A stretch of 64,000 nucleotides of DNA from Chryseotalea sanaruensis (GCF_003990915.1 NZ_BHXQ01000008.1:1-64000); one strand, 5' to 3'. Counted from the first letter of the stretch, positions 19,090 through 28,376 are shown. Notes: generated by a model from the letters alone, not told the origin. Program-made: numbers and translations.

Positions 19090-19506
19090 TTAAATCTTGG
19101 CATTCAGCCAAATGCCAGCCTCTTGAACAGAAGAAAATAAATGAATTTCAATTCCATCCACTTCCTCCATTGCAGTTTGTACGGATAGTATTGAAAATAT
19201 ATTATAGGGAAGTACCAAAGCCTCGTAGAGCAATCCTGCACTTTTTGCTTGTGGAATAATAAACTGCAGGATATGATCCTTCATAAAGCTGAAATCTCCT
19301 TCAATCTTTGTCAAATCAGCTAGCCACTTTTTTGATTTATTCTTTTGTATGTTCGTTAACACAATATAAAGACCAGAAATAAAATTTTCCTTAGTCTCAA
19401 AATCACCTACCCATTCATCAACAGTAGCAGAAAGAATAGTGTCGTAATAAATAGTCACATATTGTACGCCTTTAACATTTTTTAATGAAATTATATCTCT
19501 TTTCAT
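19090..19506 (-). CDS. SpoIIAA/STAS-like domain protein
   Basis: 138 residues, no signal peptide. Alternating beta/alpha pattern with KKWLADLTKIEGDFSF in the centre and IHLFSSVQEAGIWL at the end, the layout of SpoIIAA-like/STAS proteins common in Bacteroidota. Such proteins serve as protein-protein switches in partner-switching or kinase pathways. The usual phosphorylatable Ser of true anti-sigma antagonists is not evident. It lies 8 bp upstream of the DJ-1/ThuA lipoprotein start region on the opposite side of transcription flow: it is downstream of that gene on the same strand, so the two may be cotranscribed. Confidence 0.55.
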   Translation of the reverse strand: MKRDIISLKNVKGVQYVTIYYDTILSATVDEWVGDFETKENFISGLYIVLTNIQKNKSKKWLADLTKIEGDFSFMKDHILQFIIPQAKSAGLLYEALVLPYNIFSILSVQTAMEEVDGIEIHLFSSVQEAGIWLNAKI

Positions 19507-19513
19507 TTTTACA

Positions 19514-21295
19514 CTATTTAAAAGTTAACCAGATCAATGAATTTCGAATAACTTGCGCATAAGTACTACCCAAGTTAAAACTTGAGCGACTCTCACCGGC
19601 TTGAAAGCACGCAATTCTTCCAATCTTGTTATCATTGTTTTTGTTAAACAACCGAACATAACCTTCAGTGTGTGCTTGGCCACCAGTTAAATTATTAGAG
19701 AATAGTGGTGTGATTTGATTTATTTCATCACCAAAAGAAACAGAAGCAACAAACACCTTATTATTATATATCTCGTCAAAAATATTAATTGTTGGATATA
19801 CTGATAAGCTTCTGTTTGTTGTACTTATCAAAGGATAGTGAGTCCAGTGTAATGGAGCTTCATTAATTGCGCTGGTTGGTATGTGGTACGTTGAAATAAA
19901 GTGGCCGAAATTTGTAGAATACATCTGATAATTTTCACGTACTGCAGACCACGTATTTTCTTCAGATGTGGCTCCAAAAAGTTGTGTTGTAAGTATATTT
20001 TTATTTAGCGAGGCATTAGCATCATCCACATCATTATATAAAGCATGGTGCAGCGCCAAAACGCCACCACCATTATCTACATACGATACCAATGCGTTTT
20101 GTAACGCAGTATTTACTCCGGTAGACCAATGTTTAAAAAAAACAACTACATCAAAAGTTGCTAAATAATTTTCTATAGAAGTTTGATCTGTTTCGGTATA
20201 TGGAAGTGTGGGATTAGTAATATTCACATCACTTACCAAAAATTGATATCCATCGCTATTATCTGATTGCAATAACGCCTTAACATGAGTAAAATCAGCA
20301 GGAAGATTAACTCCACCTTCATAGAGACATGGAATATCATTAGCTCGGTTAGATGGGCTACAATTTGACTCATTAAGAGGGCCTCCATGCATAATCAATA
20401 CCTTTTTTTGTTCTTGCCGATGTTCAACGTCCGGAAAAGATTCCAGAATATTAACAAAAACCTTAGTAGCGTGGGCTACTGTTTGGGGATACCAATCTCT
20501 AGAGGTAACAATTTTAAAATCCCCTTCACCTAAGTCAGCAAGTGCCGCATTTGGGCTTGATACCACAACTTTATCTTCATCCCTTAATTCCACACCTAAG
20601 TTTTGATACGTAGATTCTGTTGAGGCCTCAGGATAACCAGTAGCTATTTGACCAGACATGAATGGTGTCTCGGATCCTTCGATCTTCCAAAATACTGGTA
20701 AACTTGCACCATGACATTGAGCAAGAATAGGTTTTCCCGATTTTAAGGCCTGGCTTGCAAGTGTATTCAATTTTTGTACAGTCAATTGAATATCATTTGC
20801 AGAAATACCGGCCTGTACATCATAAACTCCATCAGCTCTGAGATTCAGAATTCCAGTTCCTCCAGCAATGACTATACCCAGATATTCACTCATATCCTCA
20901 ATTGAATGAATTGATTTTATACCTGATATTTTAATTGGAACAGTATTATGACTATGCTGCCAGTCAATACCAAATAAATCCTTGAATTGCATTTTGAATT
21001 CATTGAATTTGTTGTTTCCAGGTAAGGTATTGGCAGTTTCTTCAATGGTGGTACCTGATGGTAGCATGTATGGAGTAACATCCTCATCAGTTGCTGAAAC
21101 AAGTTCAATTGTATAACCTAAAGCTTTAAGCGCTTCGTAAGCCACAATATATTCTGAATAATATACATTGTCAGGAGCCAGAAACATCAAAATTCTCTTC
21201 TCTTCTGTTGCAGGCTCTGGATCTGAATTTTTGGAACAGGAAAGCCAAAAACTGGCAAAAAACAAAACTATAATCTGTACTATTAATTTTTTCAT
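19514..21295 (-). CDS. Lipoprotein fusing a DJ-1/PfpI-like domain to a ThuA-like domain
   Basis: 593 residues. Signal peptide with lipobox (WLSC, Cys20). Residues about 33-280 form a DJ-1/PfpI class-I amidotransferase-like fold: RILMFLAPDNVYYSEYIVA at the first strand and the nucleophile elbow AQCHGAS with Cys194. Residues about 295-590 look like a ThuA/trehalose-utilisation domain (KVLIMHGGP, VVFFKHWSTG, VDNGGGVLALHHAL), itself amidotransferase-like. The elbow Cys suggests hydrolase, glyoxalase-like or chaperone chemistry on the first domain. Substrate unknown; ThuA relatives act in sugar metabolism. Exported location is unusual for DJ-1 proteins. Confidence 0.72.
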   Translation of the reverse strand: MKKLIVQIIVLFFASFWLSCSKNSDPEPATEEKRILMFLAPDNVYYSEYIVAYEALKALGYTIELVSATDEDVTPYMLPSGTTIEETANTLPGNNKFNEFKMQFKDLFGIDWQHSHNTVPIKISGIKSIHSIEDMSEYLGIVIAGGTGILNLRADGVYDVQAGISANDIQLTVQKLNTLASQALKSGKPILAQCHGASLPVFWKIEGSETPFMSGQIATGYPEASTESTYQNLGVELRDEDKVVVSSPNAALADLGEGDFKIVTSRDWYPQTVAHATKVFVNILESFPDVEHRQEQKKVLIMHGGPLNESNCSPSNRANDIPCLYEGGVNLPADFTHVKALLQSDNSDGYQFLVSDVNITNPTLPYTETDQTSIENYLATFDVVVFFKHWSTGVNTALQNALVSYVDNGGGVLALHHALYNDVDDANASLNKNILTTQLFGATSEENTWSAVRENYQMYSTNFGHFISTYHIPTSAINEAPLHWTHYPLISTTNRSLSVYPTINIFDEIYNNKVFVASVSFGDEINQITPLFSNNLTGGQAHTEGYVRLFNKNNDNKIGRIACFQAGESRSSFNLGSTYAQVIRNSLIWLTFK

Positions 21296-21474
21296 AAGCT
21301 CAAATAATGTATGAAAACTAATAAAGTTATCTCAAGCTAAATACAGTAAAAAGCTCAAAATATATTCTTTTTAGCTTAAATAATTGCCTCGACATGCATA
21401 TCATTTGATCTTTTCAAAACACATTATTATTTCCAAAAAAGTTTACTTTATATGGTCATCTAAACAAACACAAC

Positions 21475-21999
21475 ATGGAAACATTAACACTAAATCCAAC
21501 TTACGCAGAGCCATTCAATCTGGAAGACAATGATTTGAGCGAAGTTAGAAAAATGTTCTCTTCGTTATTTAAACAGAATAATGATGCAAATGAAGATTTC
21601 ATTATCTTATTTGAAAAGTATGACCAGTTACCCGCTAAATGTCTCGACATTTTTGCTCACATCATTAACATTCATGAGCTTTGGCTAAATAGAATAACCA
21701 ATGTTTATGACGGTGATGTTATGCCTTGGAGATCCCTTAGCAAAATTGATTTTGCTTTACGAAATGAAGATAACTATTATATAACACTGGGGTTACTAGC
21801 TTCAGAAAGCTATGGCAAAAATTACAATTGGAGTTTTACCTATATTAACAATGAGGAAAATCCAATCCAAACAAATCTGACTGACGCATACTTTCACATA
21901 TTATCTCACTCAGTTTACCACCGTGGTCAAATTGCTTACATACTTAAGCAAAACGGAATTGCTCTGCCCGAAACAGCATTCTCTATTCTAAAAAAATAA
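21475..21999 (+). CDS. DinB-family protein
   Basis: 174 residues, a four-helix bundle by pattern. The metal-site histidines of the DinB/YfiT-like superfamily appear in HIINIHELWLNRI and in HILSHSVYHRGQIAYIL. Members are metal-dependent, often thiol (bacillithiol-type) transferases, or damage-inducible proteins of unknown activity. It is expressed alone, divergent from the DJ-1/ThuA lipoprotein with about 180 bp between. Confidence 0.85.
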   Translation: METLTLNPTYAEPFNLEDNDLSEVRKMFSSLFKQNNDANEDFIILFEKYDQLPAKCLDIFAHIINIHELWLNRITNVYDGDVMPWRSLSKIDFALRNEDNYYITLGLLASESYGKNYNWSFTYINNEENPIQTNLTDAYFHILSHSVYHRGQIAYILKQNGIALPETAFSILKK

Positions 22000-22065
22000 T
22001 CAGAGTCAATTTTAAGCTAGAATCAATAATATACTCACCTTTTATAAATCAGTTTACTGCAAAAA

Positions 22066-22812
22066 ATGGTAGATATCAACTGTAATATATTCGATTTACT
22101 GGTTTCAGGAATAATTAAGAATTCTTTTATCGATAAAAAATGGTGTTCTACTTATCTATTGTTAATACTACTTTTGAATTTAGTGGGCTGTAATAAAAGT
22201 AACAACAGCTCTTCAGAAATGCCTCCGGTCAAGCAAGACACCTTAGTTCAAAGTCAAGAATTGACAACTCAACTTGTAAATTCAAATTATCTGTTAAAAA
22301 CTGAAAAGTATTTCCTGTTAATTAATAATGATACTTCAGATTTTAACTGCTTGATAAGTAAATCAAAAGAAGACAGGAGTTATTCTATGAATCTTAGTTT
22401 TTTCGCTGGCTATTCCAGCTATGCTGAAAGGTTAAAAGAATTAAAACTTATATTACCTTCTATTGACCAGAAATACAGTTTAGATTCATTAAAAAGTATC
22501 TATTTAGGCAGATTGATATACTATGGTGATCTTGCAATATCTGTAACGAAATCCTACCAGGAGCAATATGATACTAGCAAAAAAATAGAAGATTATGAAG
22601 CTATCTCTACTTTTCTAATGAAAACCAAACTTGCTGACGATTTCAATACACTACTTAAACCATACGCTGTCTCCATCAAAAAAATTTCAGCAGAAAAAAT
22701 ATTCTTTGCTACCAAAACCGAGTTACTTACACTTAATAAAATAAGTTATAATAGAGATTCTATACCAGATAAAATATTGGATTGCATGATTTGGATTAAA
22801 GTGGGTAAATAA
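22066..22812 (+). CDS. Putative lipoprotein of unknown function
   Basis: 248 residues. A hydrophobic segment at about residues 29-41 ends in LVGC (Cys42) followed by a Ser/Asn-rich linker, the form of a lipoprotein signal. It is preceded by an unusually long 26-residue N-terminus, so the true start may lie later or be non-ATG; I see no better ATG. The remainder is mixed alpha/beta, Lys- and Ser-rich, without a recognised motif. It sits 66 bp after the DinB gene on the same strand. Confidence 0.5.
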   Translation: MVDINCNIFDLLVSGIIKNSFIDKKWCSTYLLLILLLNLVGCNKSNNSSSEMPPVKQDTLVQSQELTTQLVNSNYLLKTEKYFLLINNDTSDFNCLISKSKEDRSYSMNLSFFAGYSSYAERLKELKLILPSIDQKYSLDSLKSIYLGRLIYYGDLAISVTKSYQEQYDTSKKIEDYEAISTFLMKTKLADDFNTLLKPYAVSIKKISAEKIFFATKTELLTLNKISYNRDSIPDKILDCMIWIKVGK

Positions 22813-22875
22813 AGTTATATACCCTTACAGTAATTATTAGTGTTGGTTAAAGTCAAGCTATTGCTCGAGCATCAT

Positions 22876-23748
22876 CTAATTTGAAGCTAGTTTAATATTG
22901 TAAAAGCTAGTTAAGAGGTACTGCAACTCTTCATTATCGGTATTTATTTTAATAGCATATTCAATATTCTCTAATGCCTCTTTGTGCTGTCCATCTTTTG
23001 ACAAAGTGCGTGCTAACATTGAGTACGTTTCAGGATTATCATAAAAAATATATGTATTGATTCTACAGATAAAGATAGCTTCTTTCAATTTTCCCTGGGT
23101 AGTCAAGACCTTAGCACAAGAACTCAATTCACTCGGTGTGATAAGCAAAGGCTTCAATTGTTTAGCCAATCCTTTTAAAGAAACATTAGGATTCGACATT
23201 AAACCTCTCTCAAGCCATTGATCAACATGTTTATATGTTCTAAAGTTAGATTCATAGTCACCGCCACTTATAATTTTAAATATATCTTCTTCTAAAGTAT
23301 ATACAGGATGTTCAGTTACTCTGCCAACCTCAAAACCATTTTTTAGAACAATAAAAGTAGCTACTCGATATATTCCCTTCCCGATTGTTTCACCACCAGG
23401 TGATTGTTTGTAGTTTTCTCCAGAATCAACAGCAACCAATTTTATTTTATTCTCTGGAAAATTACTTTCATTTATTATTTTGTAGAATCTGGGCAGTTCT
23501 CGTTTTGAATCGCCACACCAAGTTCCAAAGTAAACCTCAAAGGAGTAATCCTTACTTAAGTTCTTCCTTAGCTTGGCTATAAAATCAGCTTCAGGTTTAT
23601 AATTAGTGTAATTTGGTTCAAACCATTCTTTCCAAGGCGATAGAAGTAACGAGTCTCGGTTACAAAGGCCTAATAACTTTTTACTTGCTTGTGCAACTAC
23701 ATTTTCACAGTTGCAAAAAAGCACTATTAGTAAAATGAATTTTTTCAT
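22876..23748 (-). CDS. Secreted thioredoxin-fold protein with C-terminal TPR
   Basis: 290 residues. Signal peptide at about 1-20. A thioredoxin-like domain spans about 50-160 with the active-site region VYFGTWCGDSKRELP. Only one Cys (Cys78) is in the motif, in place of CxxC, so classical disulfide reduction is unlikely. Residues about 200-285 contain two TPR-like helix pairs (ETYSMLARTLSKDGQHKEAL). It is possibly periplasmic, with a thiol peroxidase-like or structural role. It is transcribed alone. Confidence 0.72.
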   Translation of the reverse strand: MKKFILLIVLFCNCENVVAQASKKLLGLCNRDSLLLSPWKEWFEPNYTNYKPEADFIAKLRKNLSKDYSFEVYFGTWCGDSKRELPRFYKIINESNFPENKIKLVAVDSGENYKQSPGGETIGKGIYRVATFIVLKNGFEVGRVTEHPVYTLEEDIFKIISGGDYESNFRTYKHVDQWLERGLMSNPNVSLKGLAKQLKPLLITPSELSSCAKVLTTQGKLKEAIFICRINTYIFYDNPETYSMLARTLSKDGQHKEALENIEYAIKINTDNEELQYLLTSFYNIKLASN

Positions 23749-24184
23749 GGCTTATTTTAATTGAATACGTAAATCTAAACTGTTTGTAGTTAGACAACTT
23801 AGCATTAACATTTCTTTAACATTATTTAATGTAAAATACTAATAGCAGATTTCTTCGAATTTTATACCATGATTAAGGATCTGAATATTATGAAGATCCC
23901 CTACTTGAACTACCAAAAAAATAGCAAATTAATGCAAACTGAGTGTTAATCAGCTTAATGGCAAACCATTAGATTTAAAGGTTGAGTATAAAGGAACATG
24001 AATAAAGATTGATGCTACACTTTGGTCTTCTGGAGCTTATCTACAAAGGGTTATACACAATAAGCAAGTATTTCTTAGAAAAATAATTAAACCGTAATTT
24101 TATGAGACCACACAACAAAGCATGCGTGTTTAACGGATCTTACATATTATTTTTTGGCGAAAAAGGTTAGTCGAGCATATCAGC
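23749..24184. other. 436-bp gap with a type IX secretion domain relic
   Basis: No intact gene. The only recognisable content is the decayed T9SS sorting-domain fragment at 23951-24097 (separate entry). The left 150 bp are AT-rich and should contain the promoter of the thioredoxin-like gene (minus strand). The right 80 bp lie downstream of the convergent 7TM kinase, and I see no clear terminator hairpin. Confidence 0.5.
23951..24097 (+). pseudogene. Relic of a T9SS C-terminal sorting domain
   Basis: In one frame the + strand reads QLNGKPLDLKVEYKGT, a TGA stop at 23999, then IKIDATLWSSGAYLQRVI and a final HNKQVFLRKIIKP with stop TAA at 24095-24097. The order of a beta-hairpin, an S-S-G-x-Y motif and a terminal basic K-K/R-I-I-K strand is that of Por-secretion-system (type A) sorting domains. 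Further upstream the frame is broken by another stop (23930) and an apparent frameshift. No passenger domain remains. It shows that the lineage has or had a type IX system; the rest of the gene has been lost. Confidence 0.55.
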
Positions 24185-26107
24185 TTAAAACCAAAGCGTA
24201 AAAGTTGCTCCTTGTCCTGGTTCACTTCTTAATTGAATTTTAAGATTAAGTTTATCAGCCAATAATTTTACTATATACAATCCTAGGCCAGTTGACGATT
24301 CACCTGCAGTAGGCCTGGCCGATAAGCGCTGAAATTTACCGAAAGCCTTATTTAAATCTTCATTTGAAAATCCTGGACCATAATCCCGAATATTTATACA
24401 ACTATCATTTATCAAAAAGCTAATATTGGAGCCAACTGGCGAGAATTTTATTGCATTGGAAAGTAAATTTTCGATAATGCGTGTTAAATAGTTGGGATAA
24501 GTCTGCATGTGAATATTGTTCTTTATTTCAGTATCAATTTTTATACTCTTTTGCATAGCTATTAATTCCATGTTATTCAACAGCGGAACCATTAAATTTG
24601 ATAAATCTATTTTCTCAAGCTTCAAAGTATCGTTGTTCTGCTCCAGGTTTGAGATAGTGCTTAGTTCGTCTATTAGTCGTATTCCGTGATCTGATGCTTG
24701 CTCAATACGTTTCAACATTTCAATCATTGTATTTTGATCAGTAGTATGATGCAATAATAATTTACCAAGTGCTTTAGTCTGATTAAGTGGACTTTTTAAA
24801 TCGTGCACTACTATGTTAAGCAGGCTATCTTTTTCCTGCATGGCTAAAACAAGATCCCTATTTTTGTACTCAAGTTCTTTTGTTCGAAGATCAACCGAAG
24901 TCTGTAGTTCACTATTTTGCTTTCGCAATAAACCCTGATACTTTTTTATTATTGAATTTTGATAAGTAAAAATGGCCATAGTAAAGCAAACAGCCTCAGC
25001 TATTCCACCAAGCATAATGATGAAATCTCGGATAAATCCAAGTTCTATCCATTGATTTTGCGCTGCTAGGTAAATACCAATACCACTCACCATTAAAAAT
25101 TGACCAATGATTATTAATCGATAATATGGTTTAAATACTTTGCTTTTAACAAAACAGATAAAGGTCATTAGCAATACAAGAAATGAAATAAGCACTGATG
25201 ATACTTGAACAACCAATAATGCCAAGCTGTAATGGTCTGTATATAGAAAATAGATAACCGGGAATATTGGGATAATCGTTAAAACCCAAAAATTAAAATG
25301 ATATAACGATGTCGCGAGCTGGTTTGCGTTAAATGCATAGCGAAGAAAGGCAAGTATAGAAAACGAGACTCCAAATGTATATAGGGGAAAGATATAATTA
25401 AAGATTGGGGCGTTAGGCCAAATGTTTTGAAAATAGATTCCAGACTCCAATAAGGTGATGGTACTTCCAAAAAATATGAAGCAGACATAAAACAAGAAGT
25501 GGTATTGCCTGCCCTGAACAATAACAGCCACAACAATTAAAACTATTACCAAGAGTATTCCTCCATATAGCCCATATATTAAATGACGCTTATTTGTATT
25601 TGTCGAAAGATCAGATAGAGAGGCAATGCGTAAGTCAGTATTTAGGAAGTGTCCACTCTCTAATCTTAGATAATACCAATTAGAGTCGGAAGTTACAGGA
25701 AAGGTAAAATGATCTGATAAAAATCCTCTTGAATAATAATTTCTTAGAAATCCAGTAGTAAGCACAGCGTACCCAAGTGTATCTTTGGGATGATAAAAGT
25801 CAACGTAATGAATAGTAGGGGTTGATAATTCCAAAAAATAAAAATTTGTGTTTTGTTCTTGACTGAAAAACTTAAACTTAATCCAGATGGCAGAATTTGT
25901 AATGTTGTAAACAAGTTTGGAATCATCCAATAGAGTAAATACGACAGAATCATTTTGAATAGTACTCAAATCGTAACTTTTTGAAACATCTTCAAAAAAC
26001 CAAAACTTATAATTATCAGACGATTGAGCTTTAGTTTCTACGCAGAATAGAAATACAAATCCCCAAAAAAAAGTCAGAACTTTATTTATGTATAAATAAC
26101 CAGACAT
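24185..26107 (-). CDS. 7TM-DISM-type sensor histidine kinase (DISMED2-like input)
   Basis: 640 residues. A signal peptide (about 1-28) is followed by a beta-rich extracytoplasmic domain (about 30-165; SNWYYLRLESGHFLNTDLRI) of the 7TMR-DISMED2 kind. Seven TM segments lie between about 175 and 385. A coiled coil precedes HisKA with His435 (NIVVHDLKSPL). The HATPase has NLLSNAIKFS, DYGPGF in place of the usual GxGI, and SSTGLGLYIV. It is the distal gene of the putative YfiR/TonB/STAS operon, though 177 bp separate it from the preceding STAS-like gene, so it may have its own promoter. No receiver domain. Confidence 0.86.
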   Translation of the reverse strand: MSGYLYINKVLTFFWGFVFLFCVETKAQSSDNYKFWFFEDVSKSYDLSTIQNDSVVFTLLDDSKLVYNITNSAIWIKFKFFSQEQNTNFYFLELSTPTIHYVDFYHPKDTLGYAVLTTGFLRNYYSRGFLSDHFTFPVTSDSNWYYLRLESGHFLNTDLRIASLSDLSTNTNKRHLIYGLYGGILLVIVLIVVAVIVQGRQYHFLFYVCFIFFGSTITLLESGIYFQNIWPNAPIFNYIFPLYTFGVSFSILAFLRYAFNANQLATSLYHFNFWVLTIIPIFPVIYFLYTDHYSLALLVVQVSSVLISFLVLLMTFICFVKSKVFKPYYRLIIIGQFLMVSGIGIYLAAQNQWIELGFIRDFIIMLGGIAEAVCFTMAIFTYQNSIIKKYQGLLRKQNSELQTSVDLRTKELEYKNRDLVLAMQEKDSLLNIVVHDLKSPLNQTKALGKLLLHHTTDQNTMIEMLKRIEQASDHGIRLIDELSTISNLEQNNDTLKLEKIDLSNLMVPLLNNMELIAMQKSIKIDTEIKNNIHMQTYPNYLTRIIENLLSNAIKFSPVGSNISFLINDSCINIRDYGPGFSNEDLNKAFGKFQRLSARPTAGESSTGLGLYIVKLLADKLNLKIQLRSEPGQGATFTLWF

Positions 26108-26284
26108 TAGGATTGTTCATATACAATTCATTTTTTAGTCAAAAGGGCTTTATCTCTTTTAAATAATTCAACGTCAATCTTCCCTATTAAAATAATTCTG
26201 TTAAATTCCTTAATTGAATAAATCAACTTAACTATATAAAATTTAAAATAGTGTTTGCAAAGTTCGAAAATACTCAAGAAAATA

Positions 26285-26686
26285 CTAAGCACTCTTCATG
26301 ATTTGAAATCGTAACTCTTCTACCTTTCTATTTACTTCATCAATATTAGAAGTTATGAAAGTTTCGTTAGGCGGTTTCTCAATAAGCATCATACCCTTTA
26401 TCATCATACTTACAATTGGTGAGCTAACCCAAAGTACAGCACCTATACAATACTTATTTAATCTCTCACGATCATTTTTAAAGAAAGTACCTTGCTCAAT
26501 TCTTATTTCAGAAGAGAGAAAACCCACATTTCTGGCATCCATTATTAAAACAAATGGTTTCAGATAAGAAAGTAATTTTTTCTGACCATCAATAAATTGC
26601 TTAAACTGATCTAAAGTGGGATTTTTAATGTTAAAGGTAACCCTTACAATAGGAAAATCTGATTCATCAAAAGTTGCGTACTCCAT
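26285..26686 (-). CDS. SpoIIAA/STAS-like domain protein (first of a pair)
   Basis: 133 residues, cytosolic. A beta-alpha pattern with FVLIMDARNVGFLSSE in the centre and a late VLWVSSPIVSMMIKGMMLI segment fits STAS/SpoIIAA-like proteins. The second strand ends in MDARN, where partner-switch proteins carry their regulatory Ser/Thr nearby. It lies 15 bp after the other STAS-like gene, which it resembles in layout but not closely in sequence. It probably mediates protein contacts for the kinase encoded next. Confidence 0.55.
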   Translation of the reverse strand: MEYATFDESDFPIVRVTFNIKNPTLDQFKQFIDGQKKLLSYLKPFVLIMDARNVGFLSSEIRIEQGTFFKNDRERLNKYCIGAVLWVSSPIVSMMIKGMMLIEKPPNETFITSNIDEVNRKVEELRFQIMKSA

Positions 26687-26701
26687 AATAAAATTTTACC
26701 G

Positions 26702-27097
26702 TTAAACTATTATCTGCTCTTCGCTGCGTACAGCTCGTATTGGCAAGCCTACAATAAGACTCATAATTGAAGCTCCACCCAAAACAAGTTTAGAGTCCGT
26801 AACAACCCATATTTTATCTATTTGCTTACTCATTTCCTTCATGCATTTCTGGAAAGCTATTCTTGCCTGCGGCTCATAGTTTTCCATCTTAGATGCATTA
26901 AAAACAATGACAAAACTCTTTTCTGGCTCTTGAAGGGAGTATTTTTTCCACTCTGTGCATAATTCAATTGCTTTTTTCTGAGTGAGTAGTCCATCAAAAT
27001 TAAAACGCAAAAAATCCTTACCAGCCCGGCTGACTGGTTCGATCGAGTTCTTCTGTTCTACTATTTGCTGCATACCCTTATCTGTTATTTTTAACAT
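26702..27097 (-). CDS. SpoIIAA/STAS-like domain protein (second of a pair)
   Basis: 131 residues. The central strand SFVIVFNASKMENYEP and the following helix (ARIAFQKCMKEMSKQ), then KIWVVTDSKLVLGGASIMSLI, match the STAS-like fold of its neighbour. The GGAS glycine turn near residue 108 is where small ligands or partners bind in related folds. Its ATG lies 20 bp inside the end of the DUF4476 gene, so translation is probably coupled. Confidence 0.55.
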   Translation of the reverse strand: MLKITDKGMQQIVEQKNSIEPVSRAGKDFLRFNFDGLLTQKKAIELCTEWKKYSLQEPEKSFVIVFNASKMENYEPQARIAFQKCMKEMSKQIDKIWVVTDSKLVLGGASIMSLIVGLPIRAVRSEEQIIV

Positions 27098-28376
27098 ATC
27101 TGCTTAACTCAGTAATTCGATTTTCATCAATGAAAGCCTTATTAATTCTAAAATATTTATCCTTATCAGAGGTTCTTGAAAAGGCAAACTTTGCAAAATC
27201 AAGTTTCCGATCTTCATCAATAAATAAATCTACAACTTTATAGACTTGATTTGTTGATAGACATTCCTGATCAAAAACTGATTTTGCCACCTCTAGTTTA
27301 TTATCTTCATCTATAGGCTCGTCTACTGCCTCAAGGGCTTCATCAAAGTCATTGACTTCCATTGGAATACATGAATAGCTAAAATCATTTGTAGTAGTAG
27401 AGTAAGTAGACTGCTTAGGTTCAACTGTTGATTTTTTATCTTCCTTAACGGGTACGTAACTTTGTGAAGCTTGGTTAGTGGATATAAAGTTTAGCAACTT
27501 CTCTTTATTAAATTCAGCCATTAGTGCCTCTACTATTAAACCATAATTGGCCTGATCGTAAGTTCGCAAATAACCCAGCTGAGCTACTTCATACTGATAA
27601 TCATTCATCTGTACAATTTTTACCAGATCAGCCACCTGAGCAGATAACATGCACTGCTTATTCATAAACTCCTTGATGTCCTTAGCTTTATACATTTCCA
27701 TATTGACGCTAGAAAGTTTGTATTTAAACTTTAGCAATGTTTGTGCATCCACTGTGGGGCCTGAACACATTAAGCCATCACTAACTGCAGGTACTCTATT
27801 GCTATTACTTTTTTCAGTTTTGCCAGTACTATTACTACTATCCATTTCAGGTATGTTCATATTCATACTAACAGCGTTTTGATTAACTGTTACCTTGATC
27901 TCTGATGTCTGAGCAGTACCCGATGCGGTTTCTTTGGTAGACAATTTGTTGTTATTCGAAGAAGATTCTTTTGTGGTGGTATTCCTACTTCCTGAAATAT
28001 TCTCCAATTGTGCATCATCAGTATCCTGCCCAACAATGCTCATGTTATTATCACCAACGAACTGAAGTATATATTTTCCTTTAGCGTCTTTAATTACTTT
28101 ATACGCTAACTGATGAACTTTATCATCGTTAGCCAGCTCTATTTGTGTATTCAATTCAGGAACACCCTTTCTTGAAAAGGCTAACCGCACATGATTCCGA
28201 CCTATTTTCATTCCATCCACCACAGCCACGGTGTTTGGCATTGGGCTAACATTAATATTATTCAGAAAAAGCACAAACGGATCATTCTCCGAAACAATTG
28301 ATAAGGTTGAACCTTGTGAAAAACTGTAACCATAAATGAACATTATGCCAATAAAAAATAATACACTCCTTTTCAT
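27078..28376 (-). CDS. Secreted DUF4476-domain protein
   Basis: 432 residues. Signal peptide at 1-20. The N-terminal beta-rich part (22-115) is followed by a Ser/Thr/Asn-rich linker (about 125-190). The first DUF4476 module covers about 200-295 (helical: FMNKQCMLSAQVADLVKIVQ, FNKEKLLNFI). A second diverged copy covers about 340-430, with short repeats of the pattern D-E-x-x-K-L-x-x-A-K. DUF4476 proteins are common secreted Bacteroidota proteins without an assigned role. It lies 31 bp after the TonB receptor gene. Confidence 0.8.
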   Translation of the reverse strand: MKRSVLFFIGIMFIYGYSFSQGSTLSIVSENDPFVLFLNNINVSPMPNTVAVVDGMKIGRNHVRLAFSRKGVPELNTQIELANDDKVHQLAYKVIKDAKGKYILQFVGDNNMSIVGQDTDDAQLENISGSRNTTTKESSSNNNKLSTKETASGTAQTSEIKVTVNQNAVSMNMNIPEMDSSNSTGKTEKSNSNRVPAVSDGLMCSGPTVDAQTLLKFKYKLSSVNMEMYKAKDIKEFMNKQCMLSAQVADLVKIVQMNDYQYEVAQLGYLRTYDQANYGLIVEALMAEFNKEKLLNFISTNQASQSYVPVKEDKKSTVEPKQSTYSTTTNDFSYSCIPMEVNDFDEALEAVDEPIDEDNKLEVAKSVFDQECLSTNQVYKVVDLFIDEDRKLDFAKFAFSRTSDKDKYFRINKAFIDENRITELSRYVKNNR

